64,000 bases of DNA from Camillea tinctor (GCA_022578605.1 MU394116.1:124001-188000); one strand, 5' to 3'; positions 24,612 through 36,769 are shown, counted from the stretch's first letter. Numbers and translations: made by a program. Notes: generated from the letters alone by a model not told the origin.

Positions 24612-26156
24612 ATGGCGACAAGGGAATCCTATGATGATACTCACGATCTTACGGTCTTCCCCGAGGGCCTCCGCGGTCGAAAGATCCTGCTATGCACCGA
24701 ATCCTTCGGCCCCGTCAACGGCGTCTCTCGCACGACCCTGATGCTCGTGAACCACCTGAGATCGCACGGCGCGTTGGTGTCGGTGGTCGCGCCGTACAAC
24801 CACACCAAAGTGAACACTTTCTCGCCCATAAACAATCCCGACGATGGGAAGAAGAAGCAGGCTTCGTATTGCTCGGAAACCCGACTGACGGGGTATCCTC
24901 TGCCATTTAACCCCGAGCTCTCAGTAGTATATCCGGTGCGCCTATCCGAATTATACCGGCGATCTTTTGGAGGGCCGCCCGACCTAATCTACCTAGCGAG
25001 CCCAGCCTCTCTAGGATTCCAAGTTATGCTACAGTTACGACAGCAGGTTGAGGATGCTCAGGTGCCGGTCATATGCAATTTTCAGACGGACCTGGCTGGA
25101 TACTGTTCGATCTTGTTCCCTTCGCCGCTAGGGGACATCGCGAGTTGGTTATTTGCCAAGGTTCAGGGCTATCTCTTCCGACATGCATCAGTAAAAACAG
25201 TATTCTACCCAAGCACCTTCGTCAAGAGGTACTTGGAAGATGTCGCGGGGGTGCAGAGCGAAAAGCTATCCGTGCTGCGGAGAGGCGTTAACACAGACGG
25301 ATTCCATCCACGACGGCGAAACGAGGAGCTGAGAAGGCAATGGGCACCGAATGGCGAGCTGATACTCTTCACATGTTCGAGATTAGCAGGAGAGAAAGGT
25401 TTTGGGTTCCTCGCGCAAGCAACCAACGAGCTTCACAAGAGGCACCTAGATTTCAAGCTCGTCATTGTCGGAGGGAACCGGAACTCGGTCGTCGAAGAGG
25501 AAATCAAGGAAATGTTCGAGCCCTTGCGGGAGAGCGGCAAGGTCATCTTTACCGGGTTTAAAGTCGGCGAGGAGCTCACGAGCCATTACGCATCCGCCGA
25601 CATCTTCCTGCACTGCTCCGTCACCGAGACCTTTGGGCTGGTCGTCTTAGAGGCGATGGCGAGCGGCGTGCCTGTCGTCGCTAGAGACGAAGGCGGACCT
25701 AGCGATATTATTGATCAAGGCAAGAGCGGATTTCTCGTGCCGCCCGACGATCTCGAAGGCTTCGTGCAGAAGGCGCTCGAGCTTGCCGATGACCCGGGGC
25801 TTCGTCAACGAGTTAGCCAAGCAGGCCGTGCACAAGCCCTAGAGGCAACATGGGAGACGATCGGCAACAAGGTAGCCTGGAACATGTTGCAAACGATCGA
25901 GGACCGGGAAAAGAATGAGGGCTCTGAGATCTCGACCCAGTCCGTCTGGCTGATAAAGGGCTTGATACTCTACTATGCAGCCATTCGCCGCCGGGTGATT
26001 TCGAAGATTGTCGATGCAAAGTTGTCGTTTGGTCTGCTGACCATCTTGGGTTTCTGGGCGTGGGTTAGCGTTTACCTCTTCTTCACGAACATGGTGCATC
26101 TAGCGAGGACCAAGGTGCCTGGGCTGCGTGTCATGGTGAAGTCCTCCCGTATATAA
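24612..26156 (+). CDS. GT4 family glycosyltransferase, SQD2-like
   Basis: Single-exon gene for a 514-residue GT-B enzyme with retaining mechanism. The N-terminal half opens KILLCTESFGPVNGVSRTT, the acceptor-side Gly-rich loop typical of GT4. The C-terminal half shows LILFTCSRLAGEKGFGFLAQA, LVIVGGN, IFTGFKVGEEL, and the EX7E nucleotide-sugar motif in TETFGLVVLEAMASGVPVV (about residues 338-346), then DEGGPSDII. A hydrophobic stretch near LLTILGFWAWVSVYLFF close to the C-terminus predicts one membrane anchor, with a basic tail. The organisation resembles plant SQD2-type lipid glycosyltransferases, which can use UDP-glucuronate or UDP-sulfoquinovose. With the UDP-glucose dehydrogenase divergently upstream, UDP-glucuronate is the natural donor guess. 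The start at 24612 is the first ATG; the frame also runs upstream. Lipid acceptor not proven. Confidence 0.88.
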   Translation: MATRESYDDTHDLTVFPEGLRGRKILLCTESFGPVNGVSRTTLMLVNHLRSHGALVSVVAPYNHTKVNTFSPINNPDDGKKKQASYCSETRLTGYPLPFNPELSVVYPVRLSELYRRSFGGPPDLIYLASPASLGFQVMLQLRQQVEDAQVPVICNFQTDLAGYCSILFPSPLGDIASWLFAKVQGYLFRHASVKTVFYPSTFVKRYLEDVAGVQSEKLSVLRRGVNTDGFHPRRRNEELRRQWAPNGELILFTCSRLAGEKGFGFLAQATNELHKRHLDFKLVIVGGNRNSVVEEEIKEMFEPLRESGKVIFTGFKVGEELTSHYASADIFLHCSVTETFGLVVLEAMASGVPVVARDEGGPSDIIDQGKSGFLVPPDDLEGFVQKALELADDPGLRQRVSQAGRAQALEATWETIGNKVAWNMLQTIEDREKNEGSEISTQSVWLIKGLILYYAAIRRRVISKIVDAKLSFGLLTILGFWAWVSVYLFFTNMVHLARTKVPGLRVMVKSSRI

Positions 26157-27860
26157 CCTGACCTAGGTATATGATGCTACTACTTAGATGCAGGTTTGAC
26201 GGTCATAAGAGGTATAATTGGAATATTTCCATCAATGTAATGTATATATTTGAAGTTGGTATAGGGGTTTCGGGGAGTTATTATCTAGCACAACCTCTTT
26301 TTATTATTATCTTTTTTATTTTTATTTCTATTTTCTAATTATTATTTACGGCTACACATTGATCGATGGACCGAGTTAACCGTAATAACTTTCAGCTGGT
26401 TGACCAGCTGAGTTGGAGGGTTTGTATATATGGAGTATGGCTGGGATGTCTGGTGGTATACGAAGTATTATTGGTTAGTTGACTAGACTTGGCATTCTGT
26501 CGTATCACACTCTTTCAACCAATTAATATCGTCAAAGTCTGTTGATACATACCATGCCTACGTCGACTACGTACCTAAAGGCAAAATATTGCTCAAAGTA
26601 CCTACATATCAATTTTTTTTTTTCTATATTGAAATGTCTCTCTACACAAGCGTCTAAAAGTAAGGCATTGGTTGCGACTGGATTGGGTTGGGGGAGTTTG
26701 TTAGCAATTGGGGGCTACCATCCCCCAGCACGTATGACAATAATGGCAAGGGGTTTAGTAGTATTACTTGCAGGGATCCAAGTCTCATAGCGGACCGCAG
26801 AAACGGTATAACGAGTTATGATTGGTCTATTCTCTCTTTGCTACTTGAATGTTACTCGCCCTGTCTCAAACCCCTGGAAATCCCCCTTGTCTTTTCTCTC
26901 TCTTCTCCCCCCTCTACACTTATTATTCCTCCCAGGCTCAACTTTTTTATCTGACTATTTCTGTAACATCGTCAGTCGATCCAACAATACAAGATGATGT
27001 ATCTACCCGCCAGTGTTCGAATACCGAGTGTGGTGTATATGGTCACTATATGCTAAGCATCATTCAACCCCTATTTGTGCTTATTCTTTAACGTATCGTC
27101 TACATAGGCAGTAGTATACACCTTCATCGTGGGTGTAAGTGGTTAACCCTGTCTCATACAATAAGTTCGGGTCCCCATTGTCGCAGCCATGCCACGAGTC
27201 CGTGTGTTCTCGCCGACAATGTTACCGCCCACGGAACCCTCCTGATTACGCTAGTGTGAAAAATACCAATTATATTGCAGGGCCTGTATTTGTTGCTTCG
27301 AAGGCTTGTCGCCTTGTCTAATGTCCATCAGGCCATTTGGTGCGGTTGATGGTGTTGTGTAGTGCCATGATACGTTTCCCTTGTTTCTCTTCTCTTACAA
27401 CACACTTCTTCTAGACACGCGTAGATTTTACCAGGTTGTAATTTATTTTCCTTTTACTCTTTTCCATTTCTTTCTTCTAGATCGCTGCTGCTGCGTATGA
27501 TCGTCGTCGCTTTCTGTACACACTAATTCTTCATATGCACGCTCATTGATCGAAAACTAGTCCTCGTCCTAGTTATTCCCTCCCTACTGGGCAGGTCCCT
27601 TTTCTATTCTTGCTTCATTTTTTGACTAGTTCCGTTACTTGACTGTCGCTCTCATCGTCATCGCATACAGCATCACGAACGAAACCTGTATGCGTCTCTA
27701 GGACGGTATAGGACGGATATACTCAGCACACTCCTTCGCCCTCAACGATTCCTTCGACCGCCGGCCGGACTGTTTTGCGTTGGAAAGGGTGTTCTTATTT
27801 TTGTCATAACCTCCCTCCCGGAATCAATATTATCTAATTTCAGACCGGTTTTTGATCACG
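26157..27860. other. Intergenic, 1.7 kb
   Basis: 3' flank of the GT4 gene and 5' flank of the secreted-protein gene. It shows T-rich tracts at about 26300-26345 and 26610-26625, and pyrimidine-rich sequence at about 27370-27620 that probably lies in a promoter or leader. No gene with recognisable features. Confidence 0.5.
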
Positions 27861-28812
27861 ATGGTTTGGATCACGGCTGCTGTGGCGACGCTGCTTGCGA
27901 CTCGGGCACATGCTAGTCCTGATGGAGTCATGGAAGGAATGCTCGGTTCGGCTGGGATGCTAGAAGCCCGCCAGTCACCAGACAGTGGGCTGAATATGAC
28001 TGCCTGGAATATAGACACGATGGCGGCTTGTACTTCGGCACTATCACAACTCACCACTGCTTCGAATCCCTCTGGAATGGCCATTTGCTACAATATCCCA
28101 AGCCTCGATACGAATGCCGGTACTTTCATGGCCGATCTGCGTATGTTCCAAGTGTCAACGCCCTCGGGGGATTTCCAGGGAATCGCACCGCAAGATATCT
28201 CGGGGGGTGTTCAGTATAATGGTGCTACTGCATCCCAAGTGAGCCAAACAGTCAATACTCGCGATACCAACGACGGCCTCACCAAACGACAGAGCGTCTC
28301 GCCTACGCTCCTCAATACCTATATGATTGTGGGTCAAATAAACCCGGACAAGATGGTTCAACCAATGACACTGTAAGGGAGATCCTTAAAGCTATCCAGT
28401 GTTGATCCCCTACTAACCATTTTATAGCGGCGTAATTGAACCATTGATCATGCCCATTGTCACGCTTTCTGCCAAGAATGCCGCTGGCCAAACCATCAGC
28501 ACGAATGTATCGTCTAATGAAGCTGCCTTTGTGAACGGTGTGTTTTCGAACGAGGTAGTTATGTCCGATTTTGCTCTTGCTTCTTTGGCAGTAGCTGAGG
28601 CTACCCAAGAAATGCGTAACGGCACGATCGCATTCATTGTCCCAGGTGTCAACATTCTCATCTTCCCCGTGGGCTTGGTCGTTACCTGTGTCTGGACGCT
28701 ACTAGGGTTTGCTGCTTATGGATTTGGCACATATGAACGATACGGTCACCGTGAATCGTATCGCCGAAGAACGGCTAGGCTTACGGCCAAGCCCTACTCT
28801 GCAAGAATATGA
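27861..28812 (+). CDS. Secreted or membrane-anchored protein of unknown function
   Basis: I do not recognise this family. Exons 27861-28372 and 28428-28812 give 298 residues; the intron has a clear CTAAC branch point. Residues 1-17 form a signal peptide (VWITAAVATLLATRAHA). Two possible Kex2-type sites follow, ending ...EARQ near residue 38 and ...TKRQ near residue 143. Several N-glycosylation sequons are visible (NMT, NVS, NGT). A single hydrophobic segment near residues 245-268 (ILIFPVGLVVTCVWTLLGF) is followed by an Arg/Tyr-rich tail with RESYRRR, so a type I membrane topology with a short basic cytosolic tail fits. Between them the sequence is Ala/Ser/Thr-rich with a YN[I/L]P-type segment. 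The ATG at 27861 directly begins the signal peptide. Function cannot be inferred. Confidence 0.78.
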
Positions 28813-29966
28813 GGGGATAATGAGCATCAGCAAGCTGTCTAGAGGGCGGCTATATTAGCTCCGAGCTAGATATGATCTATAGCGCCAAAAAGGATCATAT
28901 ACTACGTTCTAACCATTGTTTCTTTTTTCTTTCTCTTGAAATTTGTTTCTTGTAAAGCCTATAGTAGTTGTCAAACCTATTTCTTGTTATTTTCCATGGC
29001 TCATATGTTGCCTGATTAGATGTCTAGACTCAGAAAAAAAAAAATCAAAACTTGTACATCTCACGAACCTACTACCAATGATAGACCTAGTTCTATGCCC
29101 AAAATGCTAAAGAAGGCTTCACAAGAAGAATGGGATTGGTCTTACTAGCCGCTTGAACTACCTAGAGTGCCATTCGTTTGAGGGGAGCATCAGGTGTATC
29201 AAACAACTGTATCAGGTTCGCTCCCTAGCTAGGTAGTTTATGCAGCTGAGTATTAGATGGCTGTTAGCAGCGACAACATCTTAGGTAGATCCCGTTAACA
29301 TTGACCTAACAATAACAAATTCTTAAGGCTGATTTATCAGCATGATCAGCGCCTCCCTTCATTATAGTATACGTACAGCATATTTTCACGAAACATTAGC
29401 ACGACTCAGTCCAGATTACAACTATAGAATCCTACCACAGACAGATATGCCAACGGATCTCGGAGGGACCAAGGTCCTGAGTGAAGGAACGCGAGTACGT
29501 TGTAATATGCTTACCATGTTACGGTTGCGGCAAGTAACATATCCGAGGATTTGGTTCAAGGCCAGCTCCTAGCGATCTAAACGATACTCGCCAGCTAGTA
29601 TCGGTTACAAGTTATAGCATGACTTATATCCATCCTTGGCAACTTCTCAAACCCTTTTACACCAATGAAGTTGAACTTACCTTGCTGGTGTGGACTTCTA
29701 GAATCTATTTTCATATAATTCAGCTCTAGGTTAGCTCCCAGAGACCGAGCTCTCTCCACAATATATCTTTACTATATCTTCCCACTCGAGTATATCCTTA
29801 GATTTCCTACCTTACAGGAATTGAATAGTTTAATAGTCCACATATTAACTTTCTAAGGCGACAGGCGTTCAGGAAGATTATATCCAAAACTGAATGCGAC
29901 ACAAGAATATTACATCTAGCGTGTTTTTCTTCTTTCTTTCGAGGGGCGTATAGTAAGACATTCGAG
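28813..29966. other. Intergenic, 1.15 kb
   Basis: AT-rich DNA between two plus-strand genes, with an A-run at about 29034-29043. ORFs here are short and featureless. The promoter of the coiled-coil gene should lie in the last few hundred bases. Confidence 0.5.
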
Positions 29967-32900
29967 ATGGAGGTCGCTACTCTTATGACGCAGATGCATG
30001 AGAATCTCTCAGAGATACACAAGACACTTGCAGGACTTTCAGTTGAAAAGCATGATTCGAAAATCGACGAAGTGGAACAACAAAGAGACTCAGTGCTCGA
30101 ATCGTTACAGGAAAAGTTCGATAAAGAACAGGAGGAGATATCTGTTAAGCGAGATACTGAGATACAAGAAATTCGCGAAAGACGGAGAAAGGAGGACGAA
30201 GAACGAGAGAGACGTAGACGCCAGGAAGATGAAGAAAGAGACATGAACAATCAAGCTGAAGATGAAAGGAGACGCGACCTACTTCACTCAGAGATCAGAC
30301 ACGTGGAAGATGAGACAGAAGAGCAACTCGACCTTATAGAGGCCGAGGCAAGGCAACTTATTGACGAAGGCAGAGAAAGAATCAGATTATTAGAGGACAG
30401 ACGACGTGTAAGCCACACTTCTAATCGAGACCCGGTTAACGCTGACAACAAGACTTCATAGGAAATAAACCGGCTCATAGACGAGCAACTTAAGCTGCCC
30501 CTACCAGATGTTCCGATCCGCAAACGGGATCGAGCTACAAGGAAGCCTCAAAGGAGTGCATCCAATATAGATACTGTGGATACTGCACGTTTGGCTGACT
30601 ATGAACAAGGAAAGGCTGAAGACCAGAAGCATCATGTTGAGAACGGTGGCTCATCTATTGCGCTTGCCACTAGAGACCCTCAGCCGTCTCAAGACAAACA
30701 TGAGCACGCACAACCATCTTTACAGCCGGAAGAGGGGAATCTATCATCGCAGAACGCTTTCTCCCAGGCAGACTCCTCGTTACCTTATGATGAAGTGGAC
30801 AGTACTCGGGGAGTGCCCGAATCATCCACGATAGATCAAGGACGGCCTCATCTAGCGGGGACTAGAGAACCTTCACAACCAGGTGCTCATGATGAAGTGG
30901 AACTTAACAGTAGTCTGGCGGTTGTTGAACCCAGTACTAGGATGGAGCTAGATTCATCACCGGCGGAGTTTAGCAAGGTGGATGACCGTTTAGCCCTAAG
31001 CCGTAGCAGCCCATCTTCTTCGTCAGAAGCGCCCGATACCGAACCAATAAGCACCAAATCTCCTGTGGAAGAGACTGGTGACCATCTACAAGAGAAAAAT
31101 GACTCTTCCATTCCTGCAAGTCAGACAGACGAGGACCTGGATCCAAAGATACCTACCCAAAGCTCAAATTACATTTCTGATTCCAAGGAAACGGAAGATG
31201 AAGATGATACGGGATTACCAACCCAAAATCACAAAGATGAAAATCATGAGGTAGAAATTCATACGCACTCGGACCGAAGCCAGAATTTGCAAGATGGGGT
31301 TGACGCATCGGTACCCAATGAACGACTACCTGGGATTGACCAGATGGAGCAGTCTAGTAACCCCGTCCTCCTAGCTGAAGAAAACGAGCCTACCACAGCA
31401 CTCCAACCTCTACCCACAAGCCCTACGGCTATTGGAGAGCCGGAAAATCGCACGAGCGTCGGTTCGGACCGGAATGGTACGAGCGAATCTGTAGCGTGGG
31501 GGTTGGAATCTCGCTCGCATACGGCCAGTCACGTCACAGGAGACGAAGATGGGCATAGCGTAGCGACAAACGCATCTCATGATGATCATGAAAGCAAGGG
31601 TGATCAAAAATCATCTGCAGCTACTTTGCTAGAACGTCATACCTCGCCAGCTCAGCAAGACCCTAACCCTGACGGTATTATAAGTATAGATGATCTCCCA
31701 CAAGAGAATGAATATTCTTCTCCTAGTGATCAACATCTTACTCCAGCAGCCGACTCAGCTATAATTCACAATGCCCTCAGCGATACCCACAACCTCCATA
31801 TTGATGCCGAAGGCATTAAACTGGACGAAAAACCAGAAGTCGCCGGCCCAGCCGAAGAAAACCACGCAAATAGCCATGGGTCAAACAAGCCAGCTAGTGA
31901 CTTACACCGCGGAGCCACTCACTCAGGCTCAGAACTGGATCCCAACGACTTGGAGTCACCCAGCGGCGTGGGGAAGATAACAACTCCATCAACCAATGAA
32001 CACATAGATGAAAGTGTGAAGGAAGTCAACGTGCATTCGCATTCCCATGAGTCGCAGGAAGAGGAGACGTCTCATGTAATGCACGTTGACGATGATGCTA
32101 TTATTGCTGACGACAATGATAAGAAAACCGTAAATGACCACGAAGAAGATATTGAGGACTGGGAAGATGTGAACGTGATGGCCAAGAGCCTTGATGAGGA
32201 GCCAGATGTCCCTGGATCTGAGTCTCGTGGTTTGGAAAGTACGAATAACGATATAAAGAACGACGACAAACAGAAATCTCCCCTAGACTTGGATTTACGA
32301 ACACCATTATCATCCCCGCAACCCAAGAACAGCCTTCAACCCGCAGACTCAAACCCAAATTCTCCTTACGCAGAATCACATCTGGTCATTACAGCTGATG
32401 GGGGGCACCATATCCATCAAGACGTGGTGCAAGACAGTATACATCCTACGGACGCAAGTATAAGTGTAAAGTCCCATGACCCTACCGCCCTGAGAGAAGC
32501 AGCGAATATTTCCAGCTCGGAAAAAGACCAAGATATTCTTAGAAGCCTGCCTGCTGGCGAACCATCTCCAGAAGAGGCTTACTCACCTCTGCCAGTTGAG
32601 ACTGATACAATGCACGGGCATGAAGATTTGTTTGATGACGACGCAATCTCATTTCATTCGTATGAAAACGAAGATCTTGATCGAGAAAACATCAATGGTC
32701 AGGTCTTTGGACAATCTACAGAGTATGCTTTAAACGAAGTGCCTGATACTCCGAGGGCTGCTGTACCTAACTTTGGCGGACAACACCTGAGTGAAGAGTT
32801 GCACAGTCCGATAGGGCTCCAGGAAACTGAAGAAAAACTACCTAGTCCAAGAGAAAATGAAGGACATCGTGAAGCCCTTGAGATCCAGGAAGAGGCAGAA

Positions 32901-33728
32901 CCGATGACACCAACCGTATCGACAACCCAAGCTCGACCAGGCCAAGATGTCATCAACCACGAGTTAGACAACTCACTATCTGCCCCACAGGGATTGGCTG
33001 CTAGTCGACATTCCCCTGAATCCCAACACCAGACGTCACTTCACAGCCACTCACAGCAAGATGAGGAAGATCTTGACCCAGAGCTATTCATGCCACGGGA
33101 CGTGACAAATCTTCCATGGCACGCTCGCAACGACTCGATGCCCCAGTCAATGCACAGTGAGAGCACATTAGATTCGCCGCCATCATCACCAGTCCATTCA
33201 GCACCGTCAAACCAGTACCACGAGCCGGTAATAAGGGAGTCGTGGTCTACCCACACCGGGAGTACGGGACGTATGCGCAACGACTCTCAACTCACAGACC
33301 AGAGCGCAAGCGACGAGTTCGACTCATTCCGTTACGACACAGGCAAGCCCATGCCTCCGAACAACATAGATCTGGATTCACAGAGACAAGAGACTCCTAC
33401 AATCGACAACCAGAGACTCTCGTCGTCGAACCGTAATTCGCTTGGCGGGTCACCCATGTTCCAGAAGATCCGTAACCTGTTCGAGGCTCCCAACAACGCC
33501 GCCGGAAGCGAGCAGAGCAGCAGCAGCAGCCTGGGAAATTCACGGCCGACGTCTGCAATATTCACCGGCGCCGCGGTGAAGCCTCAGGATCTATCTCCCA
33601 AGCCCGCTGAAGGCGGAAGCGTGATAGATCACCAGCCCGGACAATATGTCAACGAGGACGAAGACGACAGGATCGGCGAGCACACTGCGCTGCTAAGTGA
33701 TCCGGGAATGAGGGCGGGCGTGAACTGA
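29967..33728 (+). CDS. Large coiled-coil and disordered acidic protein
   Basis: Two exons, 29967-30407 and 30462-33728, give 1235 residues. The first 150 residues are almost pure charged coiled coil with heptad-like E/R/K/L spacing (RERRRKEDEERERRRRQED, then DLIEAEARQLIDEG). The splice junction continues the coil as RRREINRLIDEQ. From about residue 165 the protein is low-complexity, rich in Ser, Asp, Glu, Asn, His and Pro, with no folded domain I can name. SP/TP dipeptides are frequent, as in heavily phosphorylated proteins. The end has RNLFEAPNN, serine runs, and EHTALLSDP just before TGA. Similar N-terminal coils occur in filamentous-fungal proteins auto-labelled M-protein-repeat or involucrin-repeat; those labels carry no functional meaning. 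Role unknown; perhaps a scaffold. The same frame stays open after the stop (see findings). Confidence 0.8.
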
Positions 33729-35028
33729 CCACACTCGGATGTCACGACAGTCGTACGCAAGCACGGAGGCGCTGTGGATGTAAGGGCTGTTGTTGCTGGG
33801 GAGGATTTACAAGCTGCAGGGGATTATCGCCTGGCTTGGATGTTTGTCGAGGGCTGGAGGCAGCGCACGCAGAAGGCAATAGGTAGCATAGAGCGGCTCA
33901 GGTGGGAATGGGATGCTATGGGGGATGATTATCACTACCACTATTCGCACCACCCATTGCAGGCAGAGCTAATTCAGGATGATTCTGTTGCTATTACCAA
34001 GTCTTCGACCACGAGGGAAATGTAGAGCCGGGTGATCGAAAGAAAGCTTGTTTATCAACCCCGTATTTTCATGCATGATGAATCACGTTTCTATGTTATC
34101 GTATTATGCTTGCCCCTATACATGACTGCTTACATCCCTGCCGAGGTTTCAAGCTCAATCTATAAGGAACTAGCATGAGAATAGTTACACTTTGAACAGA
34201 AAAGTAGAAGTCTAGACTCGAGAAGAGAAACACTACGTATGTGTAAGCGGGCACCTGCTTTCATCCATATTGTGTGGCGAGCCCTGAGGGTATGATCTGA
34301 TGTAGACTAAACCCTTGATTCGCTAATACGGATCGGTGTTTATACTCTTTACGTCTGGTTAGGTGGGAAGTATATAGATTAGTAAACCCACGTCCTGATT
34401 TCCGTCAATGGCACTGCATATTGGTATATTGGCATGTGTGTCTACCCCACATGTCTACGTCTGATGCCTTTGTCACCGGTAAATTGCTTTCACCCTTTCA
34501 CATTAGCCTCAACGGTATCAGTCCCATGTGGTAGCCCTGCCCTTGCCGGTGGTTTCTCATTTAACGATTGGGCATGTTAAATTGGCGAGGTAAGTAATTT
34601 TGGGGAAGACGACTTCATGTCGCATAGTCTACCTCTGGGGAGCAGATATTGGGGTAGAAGGGGACGCCTATTTCTGGAGGATAAGGGAGAAGAGGGAAGT
34701 TTGGTATTTTCCTGGGTCTGGGGTTCTTCCGGATAAATTCAACAGCAGACTAACTAAATAACACGGACCCCGAGCGTGCATGATGTGGGGATTATCTAGG
34801 GACGAAAGCATGTATAGACCCCCATCTCCGACGGAATAAAGGAAGTTCAGCTCGTGAGGGCGGGGGATAGTAGTCCGTTGAGTAAAGAAGAGTAGTAGGT
34901 GAGCATAGTAGATATATATGGGGGACCACGCTGTTCTAAGCATGCGATATGTCAGTAATAGGAATGCTAGAGTTCTTGGATATAAGAGTAGAATAAGATA
35001 GTATAAAAATAAGATACCTAAACTCACG
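33729..35028. other. Intergenic: open frame after stop, then esterase promoter
   Basis: The first 300 bp stay open in the frame of the preceding gene to a TAG at 34023. The rest is AT-rich without a gene. Upstream of the esterase are CTGGGG-type hexamers (about 34636 and 34718) that fit the loose CreA site SYGGRG, and TATA-like sequence near 34978 and 35003. Confidence 0.5.
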
Positions 35029-36094
35029 ATGAAGTTTCTATCCCAGGTGTCCGCCGCCTTGGCTCTCTTCGGCGCTGCCAGCGCGATCCCGGCCGAGGAG
35101 CCTCCTCTACTCCAGGCACGAGCCGCGCTCCAGCAGGTAACGGGGTTCGGCGCCAACCCGTCCAACACTAAGATGTACATCTATGTGCCTGACAAGCTGG
35201 CCGAGAGCCCCGCGATCATTGTGGCTATCCACTACTGCACGGGCACCGCGCAGCAGTACTACAGCGGCAGTCCCTATGCGCGCCTCGCCGACACCAAGGG
35301 CTTCATCGTCATATACCCCGAGTCGCCCTACAGCGGTACATGCTGGGACGTCTCGTCCAAGGCGGCCCTCACGCACAACGGCACAGGCGACAGCAACTCC
35401 ATCGCCAACATGGTGTACTACACCCTTGACAAATACGGCGGCGACCCGACCAAAGTGTTTGTCACTGGTTCGTCGTCTGGCGCCATGATGACTGTAAGTA
35501 TATTTCATTACCCCATAGTCCCTAGTTTAGTGCAAAGAGAAAAAAGACTAGATGTATTCTTTCTTCTCGGGGCTCGTCACCCCATAGGGAAGGTAACATT
35601 AGCTGACCACAAAACTTTTGCGTCTTTTTTTTTCATGTGTTTAGAACGTAATGGCCGCCACCTACCCGGAGCTCTTCGCCGCGGGGATCGCGTACTCTGG
35701 CGTGCCAGCGGGGTGCTTTGTCTCCTCTTCAGGGGGCACCGATGCGTGGAACAATTCGTGCGCGACCGGACAGTCGCGTACTACAGCCGCGGCCTGGGGG
35801 CAAGTCGTGCTGGACATGTACCCAGGGTACGAGGGGGAGAGGCCCAAGATGCAGATATACCACGGCAGCGCCGACACGACGCTCGCGGCGCCCAACTACA
35901 ACGAAACCATCAAGCAGTGGTGCGGCGTGTTCGGGTACGACGACACCGCCCCTGAGTCTGCCGCGGCGAACACCCCGCAGAGCGGCTATACGACGTACAC
36001 CTACGGTGACCACCTTGTGGGTATATATGCTAATGGAGTTGGCCACACGGTACCGATCCGAGGTGACGACGATATGAAGTTTTTTGGCTTGTAA
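35029..36094 (+). CDS. Acetylxylan esterase, CE1 family
   Basis: Secreted serine esterase that removes acetyl groups from xylan backbones, helping xylanases outside the cell. Exons 35029-35493 and 35645-36094 give 304 residues, the typical length of fungal CE1 enzymes without a binding module. A signal peptide of about 19 residues (LSQVSAALALFGAASA) precedes a short propeptide ending near QAR. Core motifs are YIYVPDKL, AIHYCTGTAQQYY, VIYPESPYSGTCWDV and DSNSIANMV. The nucleophile is Ser149 in TGSSSGAMM, which lies just before the intron. Asp232 (HGSADTT) and His289 (GVGHTVP) complete the triad. Cysteines fit the family disulfides. No carbohydrate-binding domain is fused. A feruloyl esterase is less likely given the TGSSSGAMM and CWDV context. 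Confidence 0.93.
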
Positions 36095-36769
36095 ATCGGA
36101 GAAGATTTAGTAGTAATCAAGTAACAGGAGGAGAAGGGGAGATGTATGTGGTTTGGTTCCTATTGCCCCTCTCTCATCTTTGAAAAGGAGGAAAGGGGGG
36201 ACAGCAAGATATCACATTACCACACGTTTGTATATAGGGGTCGATGCAGATATTCTCTTACCTATTGGAGATCTAGTACATATCTAAATATCACGTACTG
36301 TGGAAGAAACGCGGTCCATCTGTCTCTATGTAAGAAACCCAAGCGAGGATAGAAATCATGCTAGCGCCTATTTGTAGATATATAGTATTTCACGATACTA
36401 ATAGGGGTAACTGGAATTTTAGAACAAAGAGCATACGGTTTTAACCCCATGAGACCTATCAACAAATAGTCAGGAGACAGATAGACTGACATACGGCCAA
36501 AAGCAATTCGAAACATTAATATGCAAAATTCCATGGCATAAGTAAATGTATAGAAGACTATTTCCAATCTGAGCCCAATGTAATACATGTATACACAAAC
36601 CAGAATGATAATGATAAACGACATGTACATAACCTATATATATATACGAATGAGAAAGCGAAAGTAGAAAGAAATTCAAAGCCTTCCATCCTTAACCCTT
36701 ATATACCCTATATATCATTTTTTTCTTCTTCTTTGCCTCGCTGCCTCTCTCTCACCACTCTGCCCCCTT
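36095..36769. other. Convergent spacer, 675 bp
   Basis: AT-rich DNA between the esterase stop and the NRPS stop. TATA repeats occur at about 36630-36650, and a pyrimidine-rich tract at about 36715-36760. No gene seen. Confidence 0.55.

Noticed and set aside
33774..34025. Separate small gene downstream of the coiled-coil gene
   Set aside because: It lies in the same frame as the preceding ORF with no own start context. It is better treated as a possible extension and is reported as a finding.
34630..34790. CreA-like SYGGRG hexamers upstream of the esterase
   Set aside because: The consensus is short and loose. Several matches in 400 bp are expected by chance, so they were mentioned but not annotated as sites.
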